DNA of 64,000 nucleotides from Sweltsa coloradensis (GCA_024449915.1 JAMZAV010002008.1:58900-122899), one strand, 5' to 3'; positions 12,001-23,364 are shown, numbered from the stretch's first letter. Program-made: numbers and translations. The notes: generated from the sequence alone by a model not told the origin.

Positions 12001-15000
12001 GTGAAATTTTATAACAGTGTTATAAACCGTTTACCCGTGGAAGAACCCCCCAGATTCCAGAGTTCCACAAGGAGTTCCACAAGGATCGATCCTTGGGCCC
12101 CTATTCTTCATTATCTCTATTAACGACCTACCTGACAATATTGATGATGCCGAGTTGTTTGCTGATGACTTTACTACTAGCGTAACGGCTGCGAATACAG
12201 TTTTACTCAAAGAAAAGGAGAGAAAAAGACTTACTGAGTCTATTGAATGGTTTACAATGAACAAACTATTGCTTAATTCTCTAAAAACTAACTTTATTCA
12301 GTTCCATTCAATTCAAAAAAGAAATCACTAAACTTCATACATTGCCTAGCAAATTCAAATGACAAATCAGTTGTAAACTCAGTTGAACAAACAAACTTTC
12401 TAGGTCTAACAATAGATAAAAACTTAACATGGCATGCTCACATTAAGATACTGATAAAAAAACTCAGCTCTGCTTGTTTTGCAATTAAAAGCATCAAACA
12501 TATAAGCAATGTATCAACTGCTAAAGTATGCTACTTTTCTCTATTTGAATCACATCTAAGATATGGGATAGAATTTTGGGAATGTCAACTCACATTGATA
12601 AAGTTTTCATTGTACAAAAACGAGCAATTAGAGCATTATATTCCCTTGGGCAAATGGAGCATTGTAAACCTTACTTTATTGCTCTGAACATTCTTACAGT
12701 TCCATGTCTTTACATTCTTAAATCAGTCTTAAGCATTAAGAAAAACATCCAAATCCTTGCAGTTAATGCGAATGTACATACTCACAACACAAGGCAAAAA
12801 CATGATCTCCATCTTAGCCAATGTTCTACAAACCTTGGCCAGAAAAACTCTGATTATATAAATAAAATTCTCTACAACCTTGTTCCAAAAGAAATCAAAG
12901 ATATACCTCAATACATTAAATTTAAAAATGAGCTGACAAAATTTTTATTACAAAAAGCTTACTACAGTGTAAATGACTTTATCACATCAACTGACCTACC
13001 ATAATTTTCAATCAGTTGGTTGTTAAATGTTACAATATTTGAAATTTGGAAATTAATGTTCTTATTCATTTCTCTTTATCCAAGTTAATTAACAATGTAA
13101 TATTGTAAACTTGCACTGTATCATTGGCTTTTGGTAGTTAGCCTTTATATTACCTAATATGAGAGACAATGTAATGAAAGATGATTATTTGTTAGTGTAG
13201 TGTATTTTGTATTATTAGTAGTGTATTTTGTTATTAGTAGATGTACTGTATGTATAGTATTTATACATATACTATTGTGTAAACTTCATTAAGTTTAATA
13301 ATTGTGTACAACTAAAATGGACTACACGGTGAAAACTGTTGAAACCTGTAACTATTGTTATTTGTTGTTGTCCAAAATAAATTGAAATTGAAATTGATAA
13401 AAACAGAAAACTGTGCGCCTAAACTCATGTCCGCGCCAGCTTCAGCGACTCCTCTAAAATCACAATATTCGCAGGGTTTGACTTGTGTGCTTTACTAGGG
13501 AGTGACCGGAAACAAATTTTCACAATAATATTGATATCATTAACTTAAATTAAGAGATTTTTCCTTTGTTTACATATATTTAGAACGATTTTTCATACTA
13601 GGTAGCGCACAAGTTCTGGGAGTTCGTTGAGATATCAATGCAAAATATTAAGATTTTTTGAACGGCAATTGGGAGCTCTGGAAAAAGTACTCGCCTGTCG
13701 GGCTAGTGAAATGAGATTTTTTCTAGCCCGACCAAAGTTTCACTAGCCTCGGACGAGCGTTAATTTCGACCCCTGCAGATAATAAATTCAAAGTTGTTCT
13801 GAATCGGCCTTGTTAATTCTGGCGTTGAGCCGCGGGTATTTGCACTGTCCATACCACTGATTGCTATATAGTATATTTCCTATTAAAAAATATTGATCTT
13901 ATAGGTTGGTTATCGCTCACTCGTCGATTGCTGTCGGGGCCTACAGGGTTGGCTTGGTCGCTTTGGTTGGTGTAATGTCCCCCAATGAAAATCAGTTATA
14001 TGACTGAGTGGGTCGACTCAAAATAAGAATCTATTTATTTATTTTATCACTAGGCAGGTAAAGAAGCACACAAAATATCTCTTAAATACATAAATAATTA
14101 TACACTTTATAATACACTATCAAACCAGATAGACTATATTTATACTTTAGTTACCATAGATTTGAAAGAATCTTAAAGAATTCTGTTGTTTAAAAAATGC
14201 TGACAAATAAAGAATAGTATATGATGTGTTGTAAGATTTTCACAATAAGGATAGTAAATGAAATATAATAATTGCTGTTTGCTGTTGTATTTTATTTAAA
14301 TTCTATCTACTTATTTACAACTACTATTATTGCATTATCAAACAATACAATTGATTGATTGCCTATGTGTTACATTTTGATTAATGCATATTATGTTACG
14401 TATTTAGTTTGTATTCCTACTGTATTTTAAATAAGAAATTGATGTAGAAAATATTAAATAATACTGTACAAAAATACAAAATACGTAAATAATCAGTTTT
14501 TAATACTAGGCCTATAACTAAAGAACAAAACAATATATTTCCTAGATTACCACAAAGGACATTCACGTTTATGCTATCGGGCAACTCCTAACGTTCGTGA
14601 AGTGCTAATGGCTTTTGATTTGTGCAATGATTAAATACCGGTATCTGGATGATTATTGATCATCGGTGCCGACATGGTTGATTAGTCCGCTTCAAAATTA
14701 AAGTCTCCCACTAAAAATCAGTTTTGTTACTCAATGGGTGACTGTTTATACATTTTTTTAGGCTATTCCACGCGTTTTTATTTTCCAAAATATGCTACTA
14801 AGTCAAAATATAGTGAATGGCTTTGAAACATGCTATTTTAGAAATCAAATATTTTTTCCAAAATTTTCTGATCCGTACACGGCCAATATAGCCACCTCAA
14901 ATAATTTCAAACTTCAATTCGCCAGGCACACCATTCAACGTAGGGTGTTGTGCTTTTGTGACATTAATTTTCAACTGTTTTTCTTTGGACTGACTGAGAG

Positions 15001-18000
15001 AAAACAGATTATTTTAACAATTGTCTTTCCTGCGAATTTTTCGTTTGGCGGTACAAATCGGTAAAAAATACGCCAAACGAAAAAATTCGCTGAAAGACAA
15101 TTGTTAAAATAAATCTGTTTCTTTCAGTCAGTCCATAGAAAAACAGTAAAAATTAATGTCACAAAAGCACAACACCGTACGTTGAATGGTGTGCCCTGGC
15201 GAATTGAATTTGAAATTATTTGAGTGGCTATATTGGCCGTTGTACCGGATCAAAAAATTTGGAAAAAATATTTTGATTTTCTAAAATAGCCATGTTTCGA
15301 AGCCATCCACTATATTTTAACTTAGTAGCATATTTTGGAAAATAGAAAAACGCGGTGGAATAGCCTTAATGGGTTTTGTTCCTTATTAGGTAGTGGCCTG
15401 TAGCGTTAGTGACGAAAGATAAAGCGATTATTTGAATCGAAAATGATGATTTCGTAGTTTCATTTATTCTAGAGACAGTTTTTCTGATTCTTCAGTTCAG
15501 GTAACAATTACGAATTGGCAGATGGAAGGCAGAACCAAAATGGGGTCAATGGTGGACTCGGTGAAGAGGAAAAGTCTTTTCGAACAGCTCTACCCCAGGT
15601 AAGTGAAAACTATTTGGAGCATGCATACAGTGGCTTAACTTCAGCCTCCCCCCCGTCTAAAAAGATTTAATTTAATTGCACCATTCAAGTCTAAAATAGA
15701 AACATACATGGACAAATTGTCACAATACTTCATGTTTAAACCTTCATCCTAGCTCTCAGTTCCCCAAATCAGTCAATTTGAATGTCAAAGTCTGTTTTCT
15801 TGTAACACAGCTTTAATGCTTAAACCAGCTAACACCTGTTATTTGTCCATACCGGTAAATATACACGATTGTGTAGTTGTAAAAATATAGCATATCAATA
15901 TTTCGATACTAGATGAATATTTGGACAAATTACAGCATACTATATAGGAAAATAGGAAAAAGTTTAAAAAAAAGAATTGACGATATTTGGATGAGCGTAG
16001 CGAGCGAAGCGAAGATTCCATTTCACTACACTGGAGAAAAAAATCCGGAATGTTTTTTTTCCTTTCTTTCTTTCTTTCTTTCATTCTTTTTGTCTGTCTG
16101 TTAACACGATTCCGGCTAAACCGATACTCCGATTGCGATAAAATTTTATGGAGACCTTCGAAATCTCTGAACTTAGAACTGTCACGTTTTTTAGCGCAAT
16201 CGGAAAAAAAATTCTCATGAAAATCACAATTTTTCGATTTTGAAATTCTTCGACTTATAACACCTACATGCTTCATTCGATTGTAATGATTTTTTCAAAG
16301 AACCTTAATTTTATGAATTGATATATTCGTGTGAAATTTGAGCGTAATCAAAAAATTATTTCTCATGAAAATCGCAATTTTACGATTTTTTTTTATTTTT
16401 TAAATTTCTTCGGCTTATAACACCGACATGCTTTATCCGATTGTAATGATTTTTTCACAAACCCTTAATTTCATGAATTTATATATTCGTGTGAAATTTG
16501 AGCAAAATCGAAAAATTATTTCTTGTGATAATCGCAATAATACGATTTTTTTGATTTTTTAAAATTTCTTCTACTTATAACACCTACATGCTTTATTTGA
16601 TTGTAAGGATTTTTTCACAGAACCTTAATTTTACTAATTAATATATTCGCGTGAAATTTGAGCGTAATCGAAATGTTATTTCTCATGAAAATCTCTATTT
16701 TACGCTTTTTACGTTTTTAAAAATTTACGCTCATCCAACAACGCGCCTGAAAAAGCGTTTGCGAAGCTTCCTAGTGATATTAAACTGGTTGTTAACCAGG
16801 TGCTGGCAACAACAGCCAAGAATGTTTTACTACTCGTGTTTGGTATGACCTTGGGATTCTCCACCAACGTGATTGCAGCTCTCAAACTAGGAGACGACAA
16901 GTCCTTGCAACTCACCAATGATGAGATTTCATGGTTAAGTAAGTGATATTTATGATTTGCCATACTAAAATACGTAAATCACAAATATTTTAACAGTCTA
17001 AACCAGTACATCTCAATGCAAACATTGAGTTTAATTAAAAAGTATAAATATCAACATTTAGATGGTAGTGGTGGCTGGATTTATGTGTTAAGAAGCTTGA
17101 ATTAGACGGTTCAATTTTTCATTCAAGATTACTGAAAATAAGGACAAAACATAATCAATGTGAGGGAGGTATATTCTATTAACTTTAGGGATAACTTCGG
17201 CTAACAGAAAACCGGTTTTTATTTGGTTTTAAACGAAACCGGTTTCAAATTTTAAATTTGGTTTCAGCTTTTTTAAATGGTTAGGCACAAGCACAACCAT
17301 AAACAGTTCCAAGATAAGAGCTAACTCGTTTACGAAAAATACGGAACGCCAATGCTGTTATATTGTTTACATTACTTAAAAAACCGATAAACTACTTTTT
17401 ATATCAACGTTTGAAAATGTCCGATAAACTACTTTTTATATAATAATTAAATTGGCTTTTACCTCTCGCCCACTATAACCTATCTCCAGCCAACCAAAGT
17501 CACCCACTTTCCCGATTGTAAATATGCCGATAAAGTAGAGGCAATGATCATCCTTGCCACTCCTAACCCGCAACCATTAAAAAATGTTTTTAAAAAAACG
17601 GTTAGCGAACCAATGCCATCTTAATTATCTTTACACATTTTTATTGTTTTGTCCTTGAATTCAAGGAATTTTGAACAAAACATTGACTCGTCTAATTCAG
17701 ACTTAAGACTAAGTAATAATACATAATATTGTTCAAACTAAAAATCCAAGGTAGAACAATTTCTTTAGAATCATATCGTCAATGATTTAGTATGGTAAAT
17801 TGAATGTTACAACAACGCTAAAATATTTTTTTTGGATTGTGTCCGTCAACATGGTTGTAGAAGAAGTACTAGTAGGCATATTATGGCAATTGATGTTATA
17901 ATGGTAGAACTGCCGCCTCAAATCTTGATTAGAAATAAATGTGTTACAAAAATTAAGGGACATAAAATATCTATTTATTTCAAAAGTAGTAGGTTAGTAG

Positions 18001-21000
18001 TAATTATATAACTCAATATTAATATTATGTGACCGAGTGGGTAGACTCTTTCTCTTTTTATTTATTAATGCATTTAAGAATGACAATTCATTATTATCTC
18101 ATTCTGAGCATACACTGAATTTGAATGAAAACAGCTAGAAGAGAAAATAAGCATTGTTAGTTTATTACACCGAATGATTTGTACATTATGAACCAAATAT
18201 AGAAAACGTTAAAAAATAACGTCAACATAGATATAAACGTTTGAAAATGTAGATATTTCTTGATTCTATAACTTACCGACTATAATGTTGCAAAAACTGA
18301 TTATTATCCTATTATTTTCAGGCAGCATCAACCACATATGCGTTCCGCTTGGTTGTATGCTATCTGCGGCTGTGACCTCCAAAATTGGAAGGAAGCGAGC
18401 AATGATGCTAGTAACCTTGCCTTTCACTGCTGCCTGGATCATTTTTTACTATGCCACAACCGTCACCATGATGTATACCAGTCTTGTGCTAACTGGCTTG
18501 GCCGGAGGTTTATTGGAGGCTCCGGTAACCTTTTGTTTGTCAATTCTAGCATTAAAATAAAAACCTGAAAAAAAAACTTTATTAGTGTTCCAGTCCAAAA
18601 ATTAAAATATGACATGCACCATGCAACACAAAATAAAACAATATAAAATTGTTTAATTATGTGTATGAATGAAATATTGAAACAAAAGATAGTATGTATT
18701 AATACGGAATGTTCCTTACCGGCAACTTTTTTTATCACTCCACTACATTAAGGACTTCATTCTGAATACGTTAATCATATTTTTTATTATTTAGATACGA
18801 TTTCCATTTATAAAAGTAAGCTGAAAGTTGCACCAGTAATAATTTCGGGAAAAACGAGCCATTACGTCACCATTAGCCATTGATGTGAGTCGGCCAATAA
18901 GGTGATGCCAACCAGTGATATTAACTGAGTAATCTAGAAGGTGGTAGTTTATTCATTGATCCAAAGACATTAAACAGCTTTGCGCATTGCTCAACAATGC
19001 TCTAGCGTGCTCTAGAGTTTAGACCCAGATCTTGACGTCACGCGCTGTTTGCGCGGGAAATAAAATATTACAAACCTTGTGCCTCTAAAGAATTTAAAAT
19101 ATTTACTTTAAATTGGTTTTAATTGCAGTATAGGCGCTTTTAAGTGGTTTTCTATCCATTTCTTACACCCACGTCAATATTTGGACTTGGTGCACATTCC
19201 CTATTGCATCCCTTTCGTCCAGTGCTTCGATAAACAGGTAAACACTACAAAGTAAACTAAAAAGTCAATACAGTTATAACACACAGGAACCAAGGAAGTG
19301 GATTAAACAAACATAGCCTATTATTACACCAGAGACCAATAATATAAATTATAAAACATTACAGAATAGGTAATAATGACATCAGTTCATTATTACAGAC
19401 ATAAAACAATAAGCATCTTATTCAAATACCCACACCAATCTAATAATGTGTGTGTTTAAAACAAAAATTTAAACAACACACAAATATGCAACAAAAGTAA
19501 CAATATGTACTAATTATTATTCTTTGAACGCTTTTGATTGTGTTATTTCTCACTCTGAACATGTCCGTTTAATGATAGGTATCAGTAGATCTGTGGCTAG
19601 TTAGGCCAATAGTATTAAAGATATGTTAATATGAACAAAATATAGAATGTTACTTTAACACCATTAAGAGCCTATTAGGTGTACTAATAATGAAAAAAAT
19701 TGAAATTGAGACAGCAATGTATTTGAAAATGAAGATTTTTGTGTCATTCGTACACGTTTTATATACTTATGATAATAAATGTAATCATTAATTTAAGAAG
19801 TCTTTAATCTAAAACAAGCTAATTGACACACAATTATTTATTATATAAACAAAACTGAAGCAATTATAAGTACACAATGGTCCATTGTTTCAGTAGCACC
19901 ATGGAACTAAAAATATAAAACATATTTTAACTTTAAATATTATAGCTATTGCATCCCTGACTTTAATCCAACTCAAGTACATTGTGTGTTTGGCAGGTGT
20001 TGACATATGTGGCCGAGATCACGCAGCCGCACGTGCGAGGCATGCTATCGGCGACATCCACCACAAGTATAAGCTTCGGCATCTTCACTCAGTTCCTATT
20101 TGGAAACTTTATGACGTGGCGTAACATAGCAGCAGTCAACGTTTTCTTCCCAATCGTGGCGTTCACAGCATTGTGTTTCGTGCCAGAGAGTCCATACTGG
20201 CTCATTGGTAAGTACTATCTCGAAGAATGAACGACAGAAGGAAATTGGGCATAACATCTCATATTTTATTTATGCAAGCCCTCGCTAACCGAGACAATGG
20301 GCTGAGGGGAAATGGAATAAATTCACACATTGGGGAAATGCCCATGCTGGACAGATTCAGCATCAAGTGACTCAAGATTGCAGATCCCGGTGCAGATCCC
20401 GGTTACCCACACACATGCCAAGGAAGAAATAAAAAGGTGGGGGGAGGGGGGGGAATAACTGCTTAAAAATGAAAATGCTCATGGCCAAATTCTATCCTGG
20501 CCCATTTGGGAATGTAAGTATCTTGAGTTTGGGAATAAATTACATTGGGGAACTGAATTTTGATTTGCAAGTGTTGCCAACCAAACTACACCAAGCCCAT
20601 ACGTATTGTGCCGAATATAAGCCGACCCCTTTACGTTTCTTGTTGCAATATAAATAAAACAATCCATATATAAGCTTGTAAGGGACTTTGAAAAAAAAGG
20701 TAGGCTTATATTCAGGACAATACGGTAATTCATCATTTAAAAAAAAATTTGAAATAAATCATGATTGTGAAAATGAAAAAATAAATACAAATTGTATGTC
20801 GGGGAGGAATTTATTGACAAGAGTTTGTTTACAGCGTTGTTTTCAAGTGTCCGTTTAACCATGACGCGCCAAAAATTATAATTCACGAATCACGGCATCG
20901 TTACTCGTTGTGATGGTCAATTATTATTTCCGTATCGTCAATACTAAACACACATGAAAACAAATACAAAAAATTGTAATTTTCAGAACATTTTAAAATA

Positions 21001-23364
21001 ATTGTCTCATACCTTTAGTTTTGAAGTTTCCAATGTAAATAAATCACAAGCAATTATCTATCAAATTTAAAAATTGAATCTCTTTTGCATCAGCAATGAT
21101 GTTTCCAAAAACATTAATTTCAAAATATTTGTAAATTTTATTCTCAAAACAATAATTAATTAAAATTTGAAATTGTTTTTTTTTTTTTTTAATATTACAA
21201 GTTTACTTTGAAGCGGCAAAATTATTAATAATTGTCAGTACAATTTCCAATGACACTTCAATAAAAATGTAATTTGTGAAGAGTGTTCTTGATTCGCCAC
21301 GCAGGTAAGGGTCGCCTACAGGATGCCGAGCGCTCTCTGTGTATACTCCGAGGTTGGAGGAAGCCGTCGCAAGTCAACGCCGAGTTCACTGCGCTGGTGG
21401 CTTCACTCACTCGACCATGTGAAGACACCCCCCGCGCAACCTGGAAGAACTTCATGCATCGCACCTTCCTCAAGCCCTACTTGCTGGTATCGTCCGCGTT
21501 CTTCTTGGGGCACTTCGCAGGGATGACAACACTGCAGACTTATGCGGGCACCATCTTCCACGACCTTGGGACACCCATTGACAAGTTAATACAAAAATAT
21601 AGTTGTACACTAAGTACAAAAAATGTACCAAAGAATGTACACAAAGTTCAGGATAGAAATATTTGTTAACAATTGAGGCTGATGGAATAAGCATTTTTAA
21701 TGCAGAAAGTAAAGTTACGCTTAAAAAAAGTTTAATTTGGCAAGCTACCTGGGGAAGCTAAGAAGTTGAAAAATTGACTGATGGATCATGCCACATATTT
21801 TAAACCTTGCACCCTTTTTCCACTCTTTGAATTCAGTATTTGAGATAATTCTACACAATATTTACAACCATGTGGCCACAAAATAAATGAATAAAATAAG
21901 CACCATAAATAAATACAGTACAAGCAGAGAAGTTACACATTTCTTCCAATTACAAAGGCCCAAACAATTTTCTCATCTCAAAACTAAAATTTCTGAATAT
22001 GCCCTTATTCAGCAAAGTGTATAATTTTAAATTTATAATGATTGGATATTCTAACTTTCTAAGAAAAAAAGAAAAAAATTGCATAAATTAGTGGCCATGT
22101 AAAGTTACACATAGGCAATCTGCAAGCTTAGACAGCACAGCTTTACTATTCTCAATTTCATTTTTAAACAAATAAAAAAGTAGAATAATAAATAATAATA
22201 ATAATAATTGTGCTTTCTAATGGAGGAAAATAGAGTATATGTATAACAATTTATTTTTTCCACAGAATGTATTTAGCACAATTTGGATGTTGTTAATTGA
22301 TTGTTATAGGCAAGCTAAAGAAACAACATACAACATATAAGAACTGATTTAATATATTTTGTAGGTTCCATTACTGTTTAGCATAACATTTCAATACGAC
22401 TGTGCGAACCATCATATGAGGCAGGCTGAGACAAATATGTACACAAAATCATTAAATATGTTTTTTAGTACATAATAAAATTGGTAATAAAATAAGGCCA
22501 GTTAGTTTGGTTATAAATATGTTTTTATGTCAAGCAAAAAACAAAGAAAATAGTGTTAATACAGTATACGGTACGTGTATTTGGGAGATATTTCTATCGG
22601 AGTGTGTTAACTATTTATAACATTATTATTTTATACCAGTAACTAAAAATAATATATTAGTATAATTATTATTGTTTGTCATGATAATAAAGGCACAGTT
22701 GTGATAGCCAAGTAAAACTAAAGCAATTAAAGTAAAAAAAATAAAAATAGTTAACTCACTATTTTGTTTTGTTATCAGGTACCTGGCAACACTCTACCTT
22801 GGACTTGCGCAATTAACAGGATGCTTGACATGCGTCACTCTTGTACATTGGACCGGCAAACGTCCCCTTACGTTCATCTCGACGATAGGCAACGGATTGT
22901 GCTTCATTGCCGTTGCCACGTTCGCCTACATGGCAAGCGACGGAGACTTAGACGGGCAGCGTTGGTTACCAGTCGTTTTGCTTCTACTTGCCGCATTCTT
23001 CTCCCACGTCGGGATCCGTCTTCTGCCGTGGATTCTCACGGGAGAAGTGTTTCCCGCCCCGGTTAGGAACGTCGCTTCCGGTGCAGCTGGGGCAATCGGT
23101 TACGTGTTCGGGTTTCTGGCCAACAAGGTGTATTTATCCATGGTGGGGACGATGACTCTTCCCGGAACATTCTGGTTTTACGGAGCTGTCAGTATTTGCG
23201 GTGCAGCGTTTCTCTATTGGTTCATGCCCGAAACGGAGGGAAGAACTCTTCACGAGATCGAGCGGCATTTTGCCGGAGAAGTGAATTTACTCAAGATCAA
23301 GAATTTTCGAACACCAATAAACACGGAAGTAAAAACCAAGAACTCGGTTGAGTCCAGACTGTAA
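8990..23364 (+). CDS. MFS sugar transporter, SLC2/Tret1-like (7 exons)
   Basis: Coding exons are 8990-9021, 15496-15598, 16800-16938, 18322-18524, 19997-20207, 21305-21584 and 22779-23364. All have GT-AG borders and phases that join exactly, giving 517 residues, slightly above the 470-500 usual for sugar porters. The protein has a short hydrophilic N-terminus, TM1 (LLLVFGMTLGFSTNVIAAL), the loop 2-3 signature TSKIGRKRAM, the TM6 exit motif PESPYWL, GEVFPAPVR and the C-terminal PETEGRTLHEIE. Twelve membrane segments are expected. The family carries hexoses or trehalose across the plasma membrane by facilitated diffusion; the substrate here is inferred only. The usual TM7 QQLSG signature is replaced by GHFAG, so the specificity may be unusual. 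Introns carry SINE, hAT, foldback and Helentron-like insertions. It could also be labelled GLUT6/8-like. Confidence 0.88.
9105..9515 (-). repeat. tRNA-derived SINE (family S), full-length copy
   Basis: On the minus strand a tRNA-like head carries an A-box-like GGTTAGTGTCTGTG and B-box GGTTCGATTCC. It is followed by a body shared with 11498-14050 and 27660-28022, the 3' domain CCCCACTGAAAATCA...GAGTGGGTAGACTC, and an AT-rich tail near 9105-9130. It lies in intron 1 of the transporter, antisense to the gene. Confidence 0.75.
9564..10306. mobile_element. hAT non-autonomous element, 8-bp TSD
   Basis: The termini CAGTGGCGAAGCG and CGCTTCGCCACTG are perfect inverted repeats, flanked by the perfect 8-bp duplication CAACCTTT at 9556-9563 and 10307-10314. 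A GC-rich inverted patch (GGGGGGTTTGGGG.../GCCCCCC) lies near 9650-9680. ORFs of 126-128 codons cross it but resemble nothing. The internal arms are partly inverted (GGGTAGACA / TGTCTC...CCTACCC). Confidence 0.85.
10315..11424. other. Transporter intron 1 segment, no feature recognised
   Basis: AT-rich intron sequence. A run of 14 G's at about 10407-10420 is the only notable structure. Confidence 0.4.
11425..11497 (+). other. tRNA-like SINE head with intact acceptor stem
   Basis: The 5' GGCTTAT pairs perfectly with 3' ATAAGCC (7 bp). The B-box is GGGTTCGATTC. An anticodon-type loop TTCCAAT would place CCA at the anticodon, and the flanking stem has one mismatch. It runs straight into SINE body sequence, so it is read as a SINE promoter rather than a tRNA gene. 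Confidence 0.55.
11598..13775. mobile_element. hAT non-autonomous element (CAGGGGTCGAAATTAAC ends)
   Basis: Left end CAGGGGTCGAAATTAACC and right end GTTAATTTCGACCCCTG are inverted repeats. The flanks CACATAAT and CAGATAAT match at 7 of 8 positions, as expected for a hAT duplication. Subterminal 'ACTAGCCCG' motifs occur at both ends in inverted orientation. No transposase is visible. A non-LTR fragment occupies the middle. Confidence 0.8.
12020..13400 (+). mobile_element. 5'-truncated non-LTR retrotransposon (CR1/Jockey-like RT)
   Basis: An RT palm motif GVPQGSILGPLFF, then INDLP and FADD (for the usual YADD), is read near 12071-12180. After frame breaks the C-terminal ORF 12576-13004 contains QKRAIRAL and HTHNTRQKHDLH, typical of this class. 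The 3' end carries repeated AAATTG units near 13377-13397. The copy is dead: 5'-truncated and frameshifted. Confidence 0.8.
14051..14759. other. Transporter intron 1 segment with a SINE 3' remnant
   Basis: AT-rich. At 14700-14750 a diverged family S 3' domain is visible (CTCCCACTAAAAATCAGTTT...ACTCAATGGGTGACTG). Nothing else is recognised. Confidence 0.45.
14760..15366. repeat. Giant hairpin: ~295-bp inverted repeat with 20-bp spacer
   Basis: The left arm 14760-15050 and right arm 15071-15366 are near-perfect inverted copies. AGGCTATTCCACGCG pairs with CGCGGTGGAATAGCCT at the outer ends, and TTTTTCGTTTGGCG pairs with CGCCAAACGAAAAA beside the spacer 15051-15070. A 90-codon ORF in the left arm is not taken as a gene. 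It lies in transporter intron 1, 130 bp upstream of exon 2, and would form a long RNA duplex in the pre-mRNA. Confidence 0.85.
15496..15598 (+). CDS. Transporter coding exon 2
   Basis: The acceptor TTCTTCAG precedes 15496. The exon encodes the polar stretch NSGNNYELADGRQ...GEEEKSFRTALPQ and ends in phase 0 at donor GTAAGT (15599). An alternative acceptor at 15500 would break the phase with exon 1. Confidence 0.7.
15987..16775 (+). mobile_element. Helentron-like (HINE) element, copy A
   Basis: The 5' end is TTGGATGAGCGTAGCGAGCG. An inverted TACGCTCATCCAA-type motif lies near the 3' end and is followed by a further tail, AACGCGCCTGAAAAAGCGTT (stem AACGC/GCGTT), then ...CTTCCTAGT. The core has three tandem units of about 160 bp beginning near 16247, 16407 and 16566 (CTTATAACACC...TGATTTTTTCACAGAACC-like). 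Asymmetric inverted ends, a 3' hairpin and core tandem repeats are Helentron/HINE hallmarks. It lies in transporter intron 2. Confidence 0.72.
16800..16938 (+). CDS. Transporter coding exon 3 (TM1)
   Basis: It starts at VLATTAKN after acceptor AACCAG, encodes TM1, and ends with ...NDEISWL plus one base at donor GTAAGT (16939). A Helentron-like insertion ends at 16775, only 24 bp before the exon. Confidence 0.85.
16939..18321. other. Transporter intron 3
   Basis: Around 17200-17625 there is a possible degenerate TIR element (GGCTAACAGAAAACCGGTTT versus AACGGTTAGCGAACC). Near 18025-18060 there is a family S SINE 3' tail (GACCGAGTGGGTAGACTC). The rest is AT-rich and unrecognised. Confidence 0.4.
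18322..18524 (+). CDS. Transporter coding exon 4 (TM2-TM4)
   Basis: The acceptor is TATTTTCAG. The exon encodes SSINHICVPLGCMLSAAVTS, then KIGRKRAMM and further hydrophobic segments to GLLEAP, and ends in phase 0 at donor GTAACC. Confidence 0.87.
18525..19996. other. Transporter intron 4, no feature recognised
   Basis: AT-rich sequence with no exon, TIR pair or RNA gene that I can support. Confidence 0.4.
19997..20207 (+). CDS. Transporter coding exon 5 (TM4-TM6, PESPYWL)
   Basis: The acceptor is TTTGGCAG. The exon encodes VLTYVAEITQPHVRGMLSAT through ...ALCFVPESPYWLI and leaves one base at donor GTAAGT (20208). Confidence 0.9.
20601..20726. mobile_element. Short TIR element (ATAAGCCGACCCC type)
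   Basis: The left end CGTATTGTGCCGAATATAAG continues into CCGACCCC. The right end, AGGCTTATATTCAGGACAAT followed by ACGG, is its diverged inverse. The same terminus flanks the larger element at 37338-38813. It lies in transporter intron 5. Confidence 0.6.
21305..21584 (+). CDS. Transporter coding exon 6 (central loop, TM7)
   Basis: The acceptor is CCACGCAG. The exon encodes GKGRLQDAERSLCILRGWRK, the central cytoplasmic loop, then LLVSSAFFLGHFAGMTTLQT and the TIFHDLGTPID region. It leaves two bases at donor GTTAAT (21585). Confidence 0.87.
21585..22778. other. Transporter intron 6, no feature recognised
   Basis: AT-rich. A short AAT microsatellite is present near 22187-22206. Confidence 0.4.
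22779..23364 (+). CDS. Transporter coding exon 7 (TM8-TM12, stop)
   Basis: The acceptor is TGTTATCAG. The split lysine codon is completed and the exon reads YLATLYLGLAQLTGCLTCVT, then HWTGKRPL, PWILTGEVFPAPVR, four further hydrophobic segments, PETEGRTLHEIERHF and a polar tail ending ...NSVESRL, TAA. Confidence 0.92.

Larger units (their letters stand above)
11425..14050 (+). repeat. Full-length SINE (family S) split by a hAT element
   Basis: The head and first body part are at 11425-11597, the remaining body and 3' domain at 13776-14050. Joining the two restores the order seen in the uninterrupted copy at 27660-28022: the body up to CACATAAT, then AAATTCAAAGTTGTTCTGAA. The 3' domain is CCCCAATGAAAATCAGTTAT followed by ATGACTGAGTGGGTCGACTC and a TTTATT tail. 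Confidence 0.8.
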
